Assembly (NCBI GenBank): GCA_011050085.1
Contig: DRGL01000040.1
Span: 62,001 to 126,000, forward strand
Reading direction: 5' to 3'
DNA: 64,000 bases
Source of the DNA: Pricia antarctica
Lineage (GTDB): Bacteria > Bacteroidota > Bacteroidia > Flavobacteriales > Flavobacteriaceae
Shown here: in pieces, positions 35,016-43,956 of the stretch
Layout of the letters: the number at the start of each line of letters is the position of its first letter
Position numbering within the stretch: the first letter of the stretch is position 1
The notes under the pieces: model-generated
Told to the model about the DNA's origin: nothing
The model's input: only the letters and a program-made list of their open reading frames with translations
Databases searched by the model: none
Program-made: the position numbers and the translations under genes

Positions 35016-36338
35016 TTAACCGTATACTTCCTTGATAAAGTTGTCGTAAGTTACTTCCTTGGCCTTTAGGTTAGCTTTTTCTTTGTAGAGATTAAGTAAT
35101 TTTTGACTCATTAATTGTTCTGATAAGCGCTTAGCCTCATCTTGATTGCCCAGGACTCTAGCCGCAATATTGTCAAGTTCTTCCTCTTTTGGGTCCATTT
35201 GACCATACTGTGCCATCTGTTGACGTATAAAGCCTTTTGCAAACTCCTTTAATTCCTCGAACTCCAACTTAATGCCGTTATCTTGAATAATTTTTCCTTC
35301 AATCAACTGATAGCGAAGTCCTTTTTCAGATTTTTTGTATTCTTCGGTGGCTTGCTCCTCGGTCAAAGGTTCTTCGCCGGTCATCCGAATCCATTTGGTC
35401 AAAAATTCAGAAGGAAGTTCAAACTTGATATTTTCGATGAAATATTCCGTTACGTCGTTGAGCAATTTTTGATCTGATTGCTGCTCGAACTGTTTTTCTG
35501 AATCTTCCTTTATTTTTTCTTTCATTTCCTTTTCGGAAGAGACACTATCTTTTCCAAAGAGTTTGTCGAAAAGCTCTTGATTCAATTCTGCGGCCTCCCG
35601 CTCGTTGATTTCATCAATGGTAAACTGCACATCGATGTTAAGATCTTTCGATTTATCTTGTGATACTCCCAAAACACTTGAAAGCAGATAATCTTCCTTA
35701 AAAAGACCTTTAGTATTAAGGCTTACAACGTCACCTACCTTTTTTCCCTGTAAAGCTTCAAGGGCTTTTTTACTCTTTATTTTGTCAAGTTCAACAGTGG
35801 TCTTATTATCAACTTCTTCTTCAGCGTTAACAAATGTTCCAGTGACTTCATCATTTTTTCCGACTTCGTTTTTGCTGGTAAGTTTTCCATACTGTTTGCG
35901 AAGGCGAGTCACCTGTTCATCGACCATTTTTTTATCGGCAACGATTTTATAATGGGTGACGGGTTTTTTTGTATCAAGGGATAGTTCAAAATCAGGGGCA
36001 AGGCCCAATTCAAATTCAAAAGCCAATTCTTCATCGTCCCAATCAAAATTGTCCATCTGTTTCGGAAGTGGATTTCCGAGTACATCCAATTTCTCTTCGG
36101 TAAGATATTTGTTCAAATTATCCTGTAAGAGCTTGTTGACCTCGTCGACCATGACCGACTTTCCGTATTGCTTTTTTATAAGACCTATAGGTACCTGACC
36201 TTTTCTAAAGCCTGGTATATTTGCTTTTTTTCTATAGTCCTTGAGAATGGTATCCACCTTATCCTGATAATCCTCCTTGGTGATAGCGACCTTTACGACC
36301 GCATTAAGGTCATCGATTTGCTCTTTGGTAATGTTCAT
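35016..36338 (-). CDS. tig: Trigger factor
   Basis: 440 residues. The ribosome-binding N-terminal domain has the signature PGFRKGQVPIGLIKKQYG (about 40-60). A middle PPIase-like domain and a long helical C-terminal chaperone arm with KEIEDNIAAR-type repeats (EELDNIAARVLGNQDEAKRL) complete it. It binds nascent chains at the ribosome exit. The start MNITKEQIDDLNAVV is typical. It is the first gene of a tig-clpP-clpX block on the minus strand. Confidence 0.95.
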   Translation of the reverse strand: MNITKEQIDDLNAVVKVAITKEDYQDKVDTILKDYRKKANIPGFRKGQVPIGLIKKQYGKSVMVDEVNKLLQDNLNKYLTEEKLDVLGNPLPKQMDNFDWDDEELAFEFELGLAPDFELSLDTKKPVTHYKIVADKKMVDEQVTRLRKQYGKLTSKNEVGKNDEVTGTFVNAEEEVDNKTTVELDKIKSKKALEALQGKKVGDVVSLNTKGLFKEDYLLSSVLGVSQDKSKDLNIDVQFTIDEINEREAAELNQELFDKLFGKDSVSSEKEMKEKIKEDSEKQFEQQSDQKLLNDVTEYFIENIKFELPSEFLTKWIRMTGEEPLTEEQATEEYKKSEKGLRYQLIEGKIIQDNGIKLEFEELKEFAKGFIRQQMAQYGQMDPKEEELDNIAARVLGNQDEAKRLSEQLMSQKLLNLYKEKANLKAKEVTYDNFIKEVYG

Positions 36339-36633
36339 CTAAATCTTCTTTTAAAATATTCTCCAAACGGGATGCAAAAGTAGCACAATTTAGCTATTCT
36401 GGCAAGTTTTGAAAGGCTTCAAGACCCTTGTTATTTGTTAAAGCTTTCTAGGGATACCGAGCCTAAGTAGCTAATCTTGAATACGAAATCTTTACAGGAT
36501 TAGATTATGGAAAAAGGATTTGAATTCAGGTTGGTCTACGTTTATAGTCTAAAGCCAATTAGGGAACACCAGTAGGACCAATGTTACCTATCATACTGTG
36601 GGCATGGGAAAGGGTAGTACTTCCGTGCAGGAT
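36339..36633. other. Intergenic region upstream of tig
   Basis: These 295 bases should hold the tig promoter on the minus strand. No other feature is clear. Confidence 0.4.
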
Positions 36634-36993
36634 TTACTTCTCACTACGTTTTTCCTTTTCGCCCAACAACGAGTATAATATAGACTGCAAGAAAGATAAT
36701 AATAAGCTGAACAATAAGGCCCAACCAATACCGTCGACTACAAAACCATCGACCATTGTATCGGCTAATAAGATGATAATAGCATTGATAATTAAAAGAA
36801 AAAGTCCGAAAGTCACTATAGTGACCGGCAGGGTCAAGATAACCAAAATAGGTTTGACCAAAAAGTTAAGTAAGCTCAGTACTATGGCAACGATGATTGC
36901 AGTAAAATAACTATCTACCGAAACGTGAGGTAGTATTTTAGATAGAATTACGACCGCAAGGGCGCTCAATAATATACGAATTACGAGTTTCAT
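36634..36993 (-). CDS. Phage holin family / 4-TM membrane protein
   Basis: 119 residues with four hydrophobic helices (ILLSALAVVILSKILP; AIIVAIVLSLLNFLVKPILV; TIVTFGLFLLIINAIIIL; ALLFSLLLSFLQSILYSLL) and a charged tail GEKEKRSEK. It is the chromosomal 'mycobacterial phage holin, Pfam 4_TM' type of protein, which is widespread in bacteria without phage context. A role in lysis is not supported here. Its stop is at 36634; the SGNH lipoprotein gene lies upstream on the same strand with a terminator between. Confidence 0.8.
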   Translation of the reverse strand: MKLVIRILLSALAVVILSKILPHVSVDSYFTAIIVAIVLSLLNFLVKPILVILTLPVTIVTFGLFLLIINAIIILLADTMVDGFVVDGIGWALLFSLLLSFLQSILYSLLGEKEKRSEK

Positions 36994-37020
36994 GTTAAAT
37001 GGTTCTGACTGGATTTGAAA

Positions 37021-37045
37021 AAGGCACCGATTCTTTCGGTGCCTT
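37021..37045 (-). terminator. Terminator after the SGNH lipoprotein gene
   Basis: Stem AAGGCACCGA / TCGGTGCCTT (10 bp, loop TTCTT) ends 23 bases before the SGNH stop codon. On the minus strand it is downstream of the SGNH gene and followed by TTTTTCAAATCC. Confidence 0.8.
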
Positions 37046-37068
37046 CAAAATTAGAGATTATTTCAGAC

Positions 37069-38667
37069 TTAATTGATGTATAGCCCTTTATATTCCAACG
37101 GGTCGATCTTAGGTAGTTGCGCGCCGTAGGTATCTTCGATGGTTTTAATAAAAGCATTTGCCATAAGGGCGTAGCCTCTGGGAGAAAGGTGAACACCATC
37201 TAGCGAAAAACCGCCACCGGTGGCAAATTCAGCGGTAACTGTGCTGCCATCGGATAGGGGAATTCCCCCTTCGGATGCAGCTTGCTGAAGTACGGCATTC
37301 GCATCTACAAAACCTAGGCCGTATACGCCTGCTAATTGTGCAATGGTCGCGTTAAATGTAGCGGTGGCATTGATAACGGCGGTCTGTTCCGTTGGCGTCA
37401 GTACCCATTGGTCTTCCAAGGGGTAGGTAACTCCATTAACAGACAACTGTCCGGCAGTGGCGGGTGGTACCCCAAGATTTTGGAGGGTAGCGAATGCGGT
37501 TTCATTGAGTGTTGCGATCTGACTGCTAGCGGGCAGAACGATAAGGTCATCGGCGTTGGCCTGTCGCGCTTGCCCATAAAGTGTTCCGAAAACGAAAGCC
37601 GTACCGGCATCTAAGCCTCCCTGTACTAATGCACCTGTAATCTGTTGCGATAGATCAGTAAGTGACTCGTCTTTGATGACCAAAGCGCTGGCTGCATCTT
37701 CTGAGAATACTATGGAGCGTTCCGGTACACCTAAAGCGGCGAAAACTTGGTTCAATCCTGCAAAAGTTCCGTTTAGCGTTGGTATTTGAGGCCCGAAATC
37801 AGGATTTGTAGGATCTAGTGGGGCGAAAGGTACTGTAGTGAAATAAGGTATAGTCGTAACATCGGGCAGGTTGGCTACCACACCTTGAGCACCACTGGCC
37901 GTAAGACTTTGTAGTAATTGGTCGTATACTCCCCCGAAAACCATTGGGTCCGTAATATCGTTGGGCCCATAAGTCGTGGGGTCTAAATTTCCTGCTTGAT
38001 TACTACCAGAGCCACCTGAAGTAGCATAAGATAGAATATCGTTATTGCCTATCCATAAAGAAAAGAAAGTAGGATTTTGAGCCACCGCATCACCGATTAT
38101 CGTTGCACCCGGCGAGGAAGCGAAACGTACGAAATATGGATTGGCCGCACCTACGGCAAGAGCTTCAAGACTCCCGTAACCTGGCGCGATAAGGTGATAG
38201 GTTTTAGCGCCGGGAACGCCCATATTGTTGAACGGACCTGATAGTATTGTAGTAACTTCGGTCGAGCCAGAACCCTCTAACCGAGTGGGTGCAGGGGTGC
38301 CTGATGCGAACGATAGTATGAAGCGATTTTCAAAACCCGCCAAAGGCTGACCGCCTAGTAAAAGTCCACCTAAGTTATCTGGCACTAGCGGTTGTGTAAA
38401 GTTACCCCCACCGACCTGCGCAAAGCTGCTGGCCATCATATTTGGATAAGAGGCTGTTTGACCATCAAGAAATAATGCGCCATCGGAATATCCTGCGGTC
38501 AGCGAATTGCCTACCGCCACATATGTTGAAAAATCGGCAGTTCCGGCAGAGAAATTTTCAGGCGTTGGTTCAGTTGGGCCTGGTTCCACAGACGGAGAAT
38601 TGTCATCATCACTACATGAAATGAGAAATAGGCCGAAAAAAGCCAATACTGCTAAAATCTTTTTCAT
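37069..38667 (-). CDS. SGNH/GDSL-family lipoprotein
   Basis: 532 residues from the ATG at 38667, which gives a lipoprotein signal: MKKILAVLAFFGLFLISC with Cys18 and the SDDDN after it, typical of surface-exposed Bacteroidota lipoproteins. An in-frame ATG 18 codons upstream is ignored. Block I of the SGNH fold is AVGNSLTAGY (S55), with Gly in GVPGAKTYHL, Asn in LWIGNNDILSYA, and Asp/His in LDGVHLSPRGY. The family hydrolyses esters of lipids or sugars. The middle of the protein (about 200-380) is rich in small residues and repeated helices. The substrate is unknown. Confidence 0.88.
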   Translation of the reverse strand: MKKILAVLAFFGLFLISCSDDDNSPSVEPGPTEPTPENFSAGTADFSTYVAVGNSLTAGYSDGALFLDGQTASYPNMMASSFAQVGGGNFTQPLVPDNLGGLLLGGQPLAGFENRFILSFASGTPAPTRLEGSGSTEVTTILSGPFNNMGVPGAKTYHLIAPGYGSLEALAVGAANPYFVRFASSPGATIIGDAVAQNPTFFSLWIGNNDILSYATSGGSGSNQAGNLDPTTYGPNDITDPMVFGGVYDQLLQSLTASGAQGVVANLPDVTTIPYFTTVPFAPLDPTNPDFGPQIPTLNGTFAGLNQVFAALGVPERSIVFSEDAASALVIKDESLTDLSQQITGALVQGGLDAGTAFVFGTLYGQARQANADDLIVLPASSQIATLNETAFATLQNLGVPPATAGQLSVNGVTYPLEDQWVLTPTEQTAVINATATFNATIAQLAGVYGLGFVDANAVLQQAASEGGIPLSDGSTVTAEFATGGGFSLDGVHLSPRGYALMANAFIKTIEDTYGAQLPKIDPLEYKGLYIN

Positions 38668-38881
38668 CGTATCTTTTTGAATTAGGGGCCTTAAGGGTTT
38701 GTTAATTCTGAATTTGTTCAAAATTAGCTAAAATAATTACACATTTACTAATTTACCTAAAAAAATTATGCGTGCATAGTATTTTTGAAAGTGGTGGTAA
38801 TTGACGTTTAATATGTATGCGGATAGGCATTACCAATTTTAATCAATTTAAAATACATTGCCTTTGCACACAATGAGAGTA

Positions 38882-39658
38882 CTACTCAGTCAAAAATGAC
38901 ATCGATTTTTCATAAAATTGTTCGGGATTCTCGGCGTGCAGCCAGTGCCCTGCGTTATCGACGGTTTCCATGATGGCTCTCGGGAAGTGTTTTTTTATCT
39001 CCGGCAAGTCGGCATCGATAAGGTATTCAGACCGATCTCCACGCAAAAAGAGGGTAGGACCGTTATAGGTATCGGAGGTGCCAATGTTTTCACCTATTTC
39101 TTCCATCTTCTCCCGAAGGATGTCAAGATTGAAGCGAAACGCCAGTTTCCCCTTTTCGATCCAATACAGATTTTTCAGAAGAAATTGTCTAATACCGGGG
39201 TTCGTGATATGTTTTTTCAATGCTGAATCGGCTTTACTTCTTGAGGTAAGATTGCCGGGTACAAGTGAAGTCAATCCATCAATAATAGGCTGATGGTGCG
39301 GCGGATAATACTTTGGTCCAATATCGGCGACCAAAAGTTTTTTAGTAAGCCCAGGATACTCACAAGCGAATTGCATGGCAGTTTTTCCGCCCATAGAGTG
39401 TCCTAATAGTATTGCACTTGCTATAGAATGGTAATCCATATACCGTTTCAGGTCATCGGCCAATACATCATAGTTGAAAATATCGGACCAAAAGCTTTGC
39501 CCGTGATTACGCTGATCAATGAGGTGCACTTCGAAACCCGCCTCTGCATATTGGCCGCCTAAGGTTTTCCAATTATCGAGCATCCCTAGAAAACCGTGCA
39601 AGATGAGCAGAGGGGTGCCATTTCCTTCTATTTTTGAATTTAGAATTCTTTTTTCCAT
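38882..39658 (-). CDS. Alpha/beta hydrolase (YbfF-like esterase)
   Basis: 258 residues. Motifs are HGFLGMLDNW (oxyanion), DQRNHGQS, GHSMGGKTAMQF (nucleophile Ser) and DNAGHWLHAENP (catalytic His). It is like the YbfF esterase group that acts on acyl-CoA or small esters. Ahead of it lies pdxJ on the same strand, about 98 bases away, possibly in an operon. Confidence 0.9.
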   Translation of the reverse strand: MEKRILNSKIEGNGTPLLILHGFLGMLDNWKTLGGQYAEAGFEVHLIDQRNHGQSFWSDIFNYDVLADDLKRYMDYHSIASAILLGHSMGGKTAMQFACEYPGLTKKLLVADIGPKYYPPHHQPIIDGLTSLVPGNLTSRSKADSALKKHITNPGIRQFLLKNLYWIEKGKLAFRFNLDILREKMEEIGENIGTSDTYNGPTLFLRGDRSEYLIDADLPEIKKHFPRAIMETVDNAGHWLHAENPEQFYEKSMSFLTE

Positions 39659-39756
39659 ACTAGTATTATAGAGAATTATTTAAAAAGGTATAGGCTGAAA
39701 CCACAGTGCGCGCCTATATATTCAGTAGGCACATCATTGCAGCCTCACTTTTGATA

Positions 39757-40473
39757 TCATTTAAGTCTATGCAGGTACATACTTACAACGTTCTCAAGTC
39801 CCAAATACAGCGATTCACAGATTAAGGCATGCCCGATCGAAACTTCCAAGACGTGGGGTACATGCTCTTTAAAGTATTTGATGTTAGCAAGGCTCAAGTC
39901 ATGACCGGCGTTAATGCCTAATTCTAGCGAGTGTGCCACTTTGGCTGCTTCCGAATACGGTCGAACTGCGATTTCGGGCTTTCCCTCATCATAAAGCTTT
40001 GCAAAACCCTCAGTATAAAGCTCAATACGGTCGGTTCCGGTCTCAGCTGCGCCCTCTATCATCTTGGGGTCGGGGTCCGTAAATATGGAGGTGCGGATGC
40101 CGTTTTCTTGAAAAGTGGAAATAACTTCCTTTAAAAAAGCTTTGTGTTTTATAGTGTCCCAACCGGCGTTGGATGTGATGGCATCAATTGCGTCAGGCAC
40201 CAGGGTAACTTGTGCTGGGCGAACTTCGAGCACTAAATCGATGAAGGCTCTGACCGGATTGCCTTCAACATTAAATTCTGTGGTCACTAAACTTGCAAGA
40301 TCTCGTGTATCTTGATAGCGAATATGTCTCTCGTCAGGTCGGGGATGTACCGTAATACCTTGCGCCCCAAAACTTTCGATATCGGAAGCTGTTTTTAGTA
40401 GATTGGGTACGTTACCCCCTCTTGCATTCCGCAAGGTGGCTATTTTATTGATATTCACGCTAAGTTTCGTCAT
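39757..40473 (-). CDS. pdxJ: Pyridoxine 5'-phosphate synthase
   Basis: 238 residues. Forms pyridoxine phosphate from 1-deoxyxylulose phosphate and 3-amino-2-oxopropyl phosphate. Signature stretches are [19 protein letters not shown] at the start, [13 protein letters not shown] (substrate-binding basic and His residues), [16 protein letters not shown] and [17 protein letters not shown], then [16 protein letters not shown]. The TIM-barrel length fits. This is the deoxyxylulose-dependent route of vitamin B6 synthesis. It is divergent from the CBS protein gene. Confidence 0.96.
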   Translation of the reverse strand: MTKLSVNINKIATLRNARGGNVPNLLKTASDIESFGAQGITVHPRPDERHIRYQDTRDLASLVTTEFNVEGNPVRAFIDLVLEVRPAQVTLVPDAIDAITSNAGWDTIKHKAFLKEVISTFQENGIRTSIFTDPDPKMIEGAAETGTDRIELYTEGFAKLYDEGKPEIAVRPYSEAAKVAHSLELGINAGHDLSLANIKYFKEHVPHVLEVSIGHALICESLYLGLENVVSMYLHRLK

Positions 40474-40567
40474 TCAACCTACTTTTTATACAGTTTGTAC
40501 AAAAATAGGGATTAGGCACGCCTTTTGATATTATTAATGAGTAATTTGCGTTAACACATAGAAAGCT

Positions 40568-41224
40568 ATGCACATCCAAAATCATATTATATCAAATATT
40601 CCCATCTTTAAGATTGATGACCCTATATCGGAAGTCGTTCAGTTTTTTAAGGATACTACCTATTCCCATGTCGCTGTCATCGAAAATGATAACTACTTGG
40701 GTGTTTTAGATGAAAATGATCTGGAACAATTGATTTCCGACGAAAAAATTGAGCACTATAGATATGATTTGGCTACCTTTTTTGTTAGAAAGGATACTAG
40801 TTGGCTTGATGTATTGGAAGCTTTTGCCCGTAATGAGGCTAACTTAGTCCCGGTTCTGGATGAGGTTGGGCGTGTGCTGGGCTATTATGACCTTACCGAT
40901 GTGGTAAGTGTCTTTATCGATACTCCATTCTTTACGGAGCCCGGTGGTATCATCGTTCTGGCAAAAGGTATAAAGGATTATTCCTTTAGCGAAATCGCTC
41001 AGATTGTCGAAAGTAACAACACCAAATTGATAGGGGGTTTTATTACCGATTCAAAAAACGACGTCATCCAAATAACAATAAAGGTGGCCTCCACAAATTT
41101 GAACGAGATTATACAAACGTTTCGAAGGTATAACTATAACATCCTTTTCGGAAATCATGATGACCAATTTCTGGAAGATTTAAAGGAAAGATCGAATTAT
41201 CTTGAAAAGTATCTGAACGTTTAG
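40568..41224 (+). CDS. CBS-domain protein
   Basis: 218 residues. Two tandem CBS domains (about 1-60 and 65-130; FFKDTTYSHVAVIENDNYL and VLEAFARNEANLVPVLDEVG) are followed by a C-terminal ACT-like domain (about 140-200). Between pdxJ and nadK in Bacteroidota a gene of this kind is often conserved. The ligand, perhaps an adenine nucleotide, cannot be told from sequence. It may regulate NAD kinase or act alone. Confidence 0.85.
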   Translation: MHIQNHIISNIPIFKIDDPISEVVQFFKDTTYSHVAVIENDNYLGVLDENDLEQLISDEKIEHYRYDLATFFVRKDTSWLDVLEAFARNEANLVPVLDEVGRVLGYYDLTDVVSVFIDTPFFTEPGGIIVLAKGIKDYSFSEIAQIVESNNTKLIGGFITDSKNDVIQITIKVASTNLNEIIQTFRRYNYNILFGNHDDQFLEDLKERSNYLEKYLNV

Positions 41225-41362
41225 ATATTTTCAAGTTCTAAAAATGTATCATAGTTTGGTTCAGGGTTCAAAGTTGTATAGCTTTGAATAGTGAACCTTT
41301 TTTTTGTCTAGGAGCGAAAATCCCAAAAGCTAAATGTGCCATTCTAACAATTTGTACGAACT

Positions 41363-42244
41363 ATGAAAGTCGCCATCTACAGCCAAACCTATCAAGAAGA
41401 TACCTTAAGCTATGTGGTCGAACTTCTCGACGAGCTTCACAAAGAGAAAGCTAAGGTTTCTATTGAGGCTGAGTTTTATGCTTATTTGGTCAACAACCGT
41501 GCTTCCAAAGGATATGATACGTTCACCGACAGTAAAGGTCTGGACGATTCGTTTGATATATTCATCAGTTTTGGCGGCGATGGAACGATATTAAGAGCTA
41601 CCACCTTTGTTAGAAATTTAGGCATTCCTATTGTTGGTGTGAATACCGGCAGGTTAGGTTTTCTATCAACGTTTAGTAAAGAGGAAGTCCGCAATGTGGT
41701 ACAGGAATTTAAAACTGGAAAGTACTGTATTATAGAACGTAGTTTGGTCGCCGTAAATCCCGAATCGGATATTCCCGAATTTAAGGATTTGAACTTTGCC
41801 TTGAATGAAATTACAGTAAGTAGAAAAGACACCACCTCGATGATTACGGTTGAAACCTATCTAAATGGTGAATATCTGACTTCGTATTGGGCCGACGGTT
41901 TGATTATAGCAACGCCGACTGGTTCTACGGGCTATTCCTTGAGTTGTGGCGGTCCGGTTATCGTGCCTAGTGCAAAATCGCTGGTATTGACCCCGATTGC
42001 ACCCCACAATCTAAACGCAAGGCCATTAGTAATCTCCGATGATACCGAAATACGGTTAAAAGTGTCGGGTAGGGAAGAAGAGCATTTGATTTCCTTAGAC
42101 TCACGGATTGCTTCAGTAGAAAATGAAAAAGTAATTACCATCAAAAAAGCCGACTTTACCATCAAAATGATTGAATATGCTTCTGAAAGTTTTCTCAAAA
42201 CCATTCGCAATAAATTGTTGTGGGGCGAAGACCGCCGCAATTGA
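41363..42244 (+). CDS. nadK: NAD kinase
   Basis: 293 residues. The GGDG nucleotide motif is at 71-74 (FGGDGTILRA), then NTGRLGFLSTF, NEITVSRKD and TPTGSTGYSLSCGGPV as the other conserved blocks. It phosphorylates NAD+ to NADP+. It is followed by the DUF6089 gene, uppS, bamA and two skp-like genes on the same strand. Confidence 0.96.
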   Translation: MKVAIYSQTYQEDTLSYVVELLDELHKEKAKVSIEAEFYAYLVNNRASKGYDTFTDSKGLDDSFDIFISFGGDGTILRATTFVRNLGIPIVGVNTGRLGFLSTFSKEEVRNVVQEFKTGKYCIIERSLVAVNPESDIPEFKDLNFALNEITVSRKDTTSMITVETYLNGEYLTSYWADGLIIATPTGSTGYSLSCGGPVIVPSAKSLVLTPIAPHNLNARPLVISDDTEIRLKVSGREEEHLISLDSRIASVENEKVITIKKADFTIKMIEYASESFLKTIRNKLLWGEDRRN

Positions 42245-42420
42245 CCTTCTTCCAAAACAATAAATACCGGTAAATCAAGTTTATCAAGAAAGAACAAGTG
42301 CTGTAAATGAAAGCCAGCAATTGCTATATTTGCAGCCCTAAATTCAGATATGGGCGATATCGTAGGTCAACTATGATGAGATGTCTTTTTTTGAATACTG
42401 AAATTGGAATCACACCCATT

Positions 42421-43119
42421 ATGAAACGATTATTTATCGTACTTTTTATCTGCGCATGTACCTCAGTGGGTGCCCAAACCTATGAAATCGGTGTATTTGC
42501 CGGTGGCGCCAACAATATCGGTGATGTGGGCCGTACCAATTATGTACTTCCTTCAGATCTCGCCGTAGGTGGTCTTTTTAAATGGAATATTGCAAAGCGT
42601 TACGCATGGCGCGCCAGTATGATATATGGAAAGTTTAAGGCAGACGATGCGAAATCAAGCATTCCTTCCCGACAACAGCGCGGGTTTGTGGCCAATAATT
42701 CTATATTGGAAGCTTCTGCCGGACTTGAATTTAATTTTGTGGAATATAACCTTCATAGACTTGGGCCTGCTTTTACTCCTTATTTATATACAGGTGTTAC
42801 CTATTTCAGGTATAACTATAATTATTTTGATGCGGGCCAAATGATCGATATCGGTCAAAAAGACGGAAACTTTGCGATACCAATGACCGTAGGTGCAAAA
42901 TTGCGCCTGAACCAATTTCTTATTTTAGGTGCCGAAATCGGCGCACGCTATACATTCACTGATAACCTGGATGGCAGTAATCCCAATAAATTAAATGTAA
43001 GCGAACAGCTCGGAGATCTGCAGTTCGGAAACATTTTTAGCGACGATTGGTATGTTTTCTCAGGATTAACATTAACTTACACGTTTGGTAGAAAGGCCTG
43101 TTGTGACAATTTTGAGTAG
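42421..43119 (+). CDS. DUF6089 outer-membrane beta-barrel protein
   Basis: 232 residues from the ATG at 42421, which starts the signal peptide MKRLFIVLFICACTSVGAQ. An in-frame ATG 38 codons upstream leads a cysteine-rich stretch with no signal character, and I ignore it. The mature chain reads TYEIGVFAGGANNIGDVGRT and continues as a barrel with tyrosine-rich strands (LTLTYTFGRK at the end). This family sits before uppS and bamA across the Bacteroidota, so a role in outer-membrane assembly is plausible but unproven. Confidence 0.88.
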   Translation: MKRLFIVLFICACTSVGAQTYEIGVFAGGANNIGDVGRTNYVLPSDLAVGGLFKWNIAKRYAWRASMIYGKFKADDAKSSIPSRQQRGFVANNSILEASAGLEFNFVEYNLHRLGPAFTPYLYTGVTYFRYNYNYFDAGQMIDIGQKDGNFAIPMTVGAKLRLNQFLILGAEIGARYTFTDNLDGSNPNKLNVSEQLGDLQFGNIFSDDWYVFSGLTLTYTFGRKACCDNFE

Positions 43120-43211
43120 TGTAATCTTCATGTCACCTCTGATATCAGTGTAAAAATTAAGTACAAAAGGCCTACAAAGTAAATCAACAACCATCCTTTT
43201 TTCCGACGCAA

Positions 43212-43952
43212 ATGGATTCCCTTGAAGAAATTGATACCAAGAACTTGCCCCGTCATATTGCAATCATTATGGACGGCAATGGCCGATGGGCCAAGCAACA
43301 GGGTAAGCTTCGAGTGTTCGGTCATGAACACGGCGTGAACACTGTTCGTAGGACCGTCGAGAACTGCGTTGAGATAGGTATAGAATTCCTTACCCTATAT
43401 ACGTTTTCCACAGAAAATTGGAACCGACCAAAGTTTGAGGTAGATACACTGATGCGCCTACTTGTTTCCTCCCTAAAAAAAGAACTGAAGACATTTATAA
43501 AAAATAACGTTAAACTAAACGCTATTGGCGACATTCAATCCCTTCCCAAGAAGGCGTTCCGAGAGTTGAACGAAGTTATGGATAAGACTAGCGGGCACAA
43601 TGGAATGACCTTAACTTTGGCCTTGAGTTATGGGGCTCGGGAAGAAATAAAGAATGCTGTAAAACAGATAAGTACCAAAGTTAAAAATAATATAATATCT
43701 GCGGATGATATTGATGAAACGATTATTAATACTCATCTTTACACGCATGATTTGCCAGATGTAGACTTGCTGATCCGTACCAGTGGCGAATGCAGGATCA
43801 GTAATTTTCTGCTTTGGCAGATTGCCTATGCCGAACTGTATTTTACCGACGTATTTTGGCCCGATTTCAGTGACCTACATCTTGCGGAAGCCATTAAAAG
43901 TTACCAGAACAGAGAAAGAAGATTTGGAAAAACCAGCGAACAACTCAATTGA
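43212..43952 (+). CDS. uppS: Isoprenyl transferase (undecaprenyl diphosphate synthase)
   Basis: 246 residues of the cis-prenyltransferase family. Motifs: IIMDGNGRWAKQQG (catalytic Asp at 21), GHEHGVNTVRR, TLYTFSTENW, LALSYGAREEI and DLLIRTSGECRISNFLLWQ. It builds the C55 lipid carrier for peptidoglycan. The next gene, bamA, starts 4 bases after the stop, showing coupling of lipid carrier and outer-membrane assembly genes. Confidence 0.96.
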   Translation: MDSLEEIDTKNLPRHIAIIMDGNGRWAKQQGKLRVFGHEHGVNTVRRTVENCVEIGIEFLTLYTFSTENWNRPKFEVDTLMRLLVSSLKKELKTFIKNNVKLNAIGDIQSLPKKAFRELNEVMDKTSGHNGMTLTLALSYGAREEIKNAVKQISTKVKNNIISADDIDETIINTHLYTHDLPDVDLLIRTSGECRISNFLLWQIAYAELYFTDVFWPDFSDLHLAEAIKSYQNRERRFGKTSEQLN

Positions 43953-43956
43953 CGAT

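Noticed and set aside
36634-36993. Prophage or lysis role suggested by the holin-type name
   Set aside because: No phage genes lie nearby. This 4-TM family is widespread in bacterial chromosomes, so the gene is treated as an ordinary membrane protein.
43783-43956. 58-codon extension of the bamA frame into uppS
   Set aside because: It overlaps the end of uppS and lacks a signal peptide; the ATG at 43957 gives a normal BamA signal sequence.
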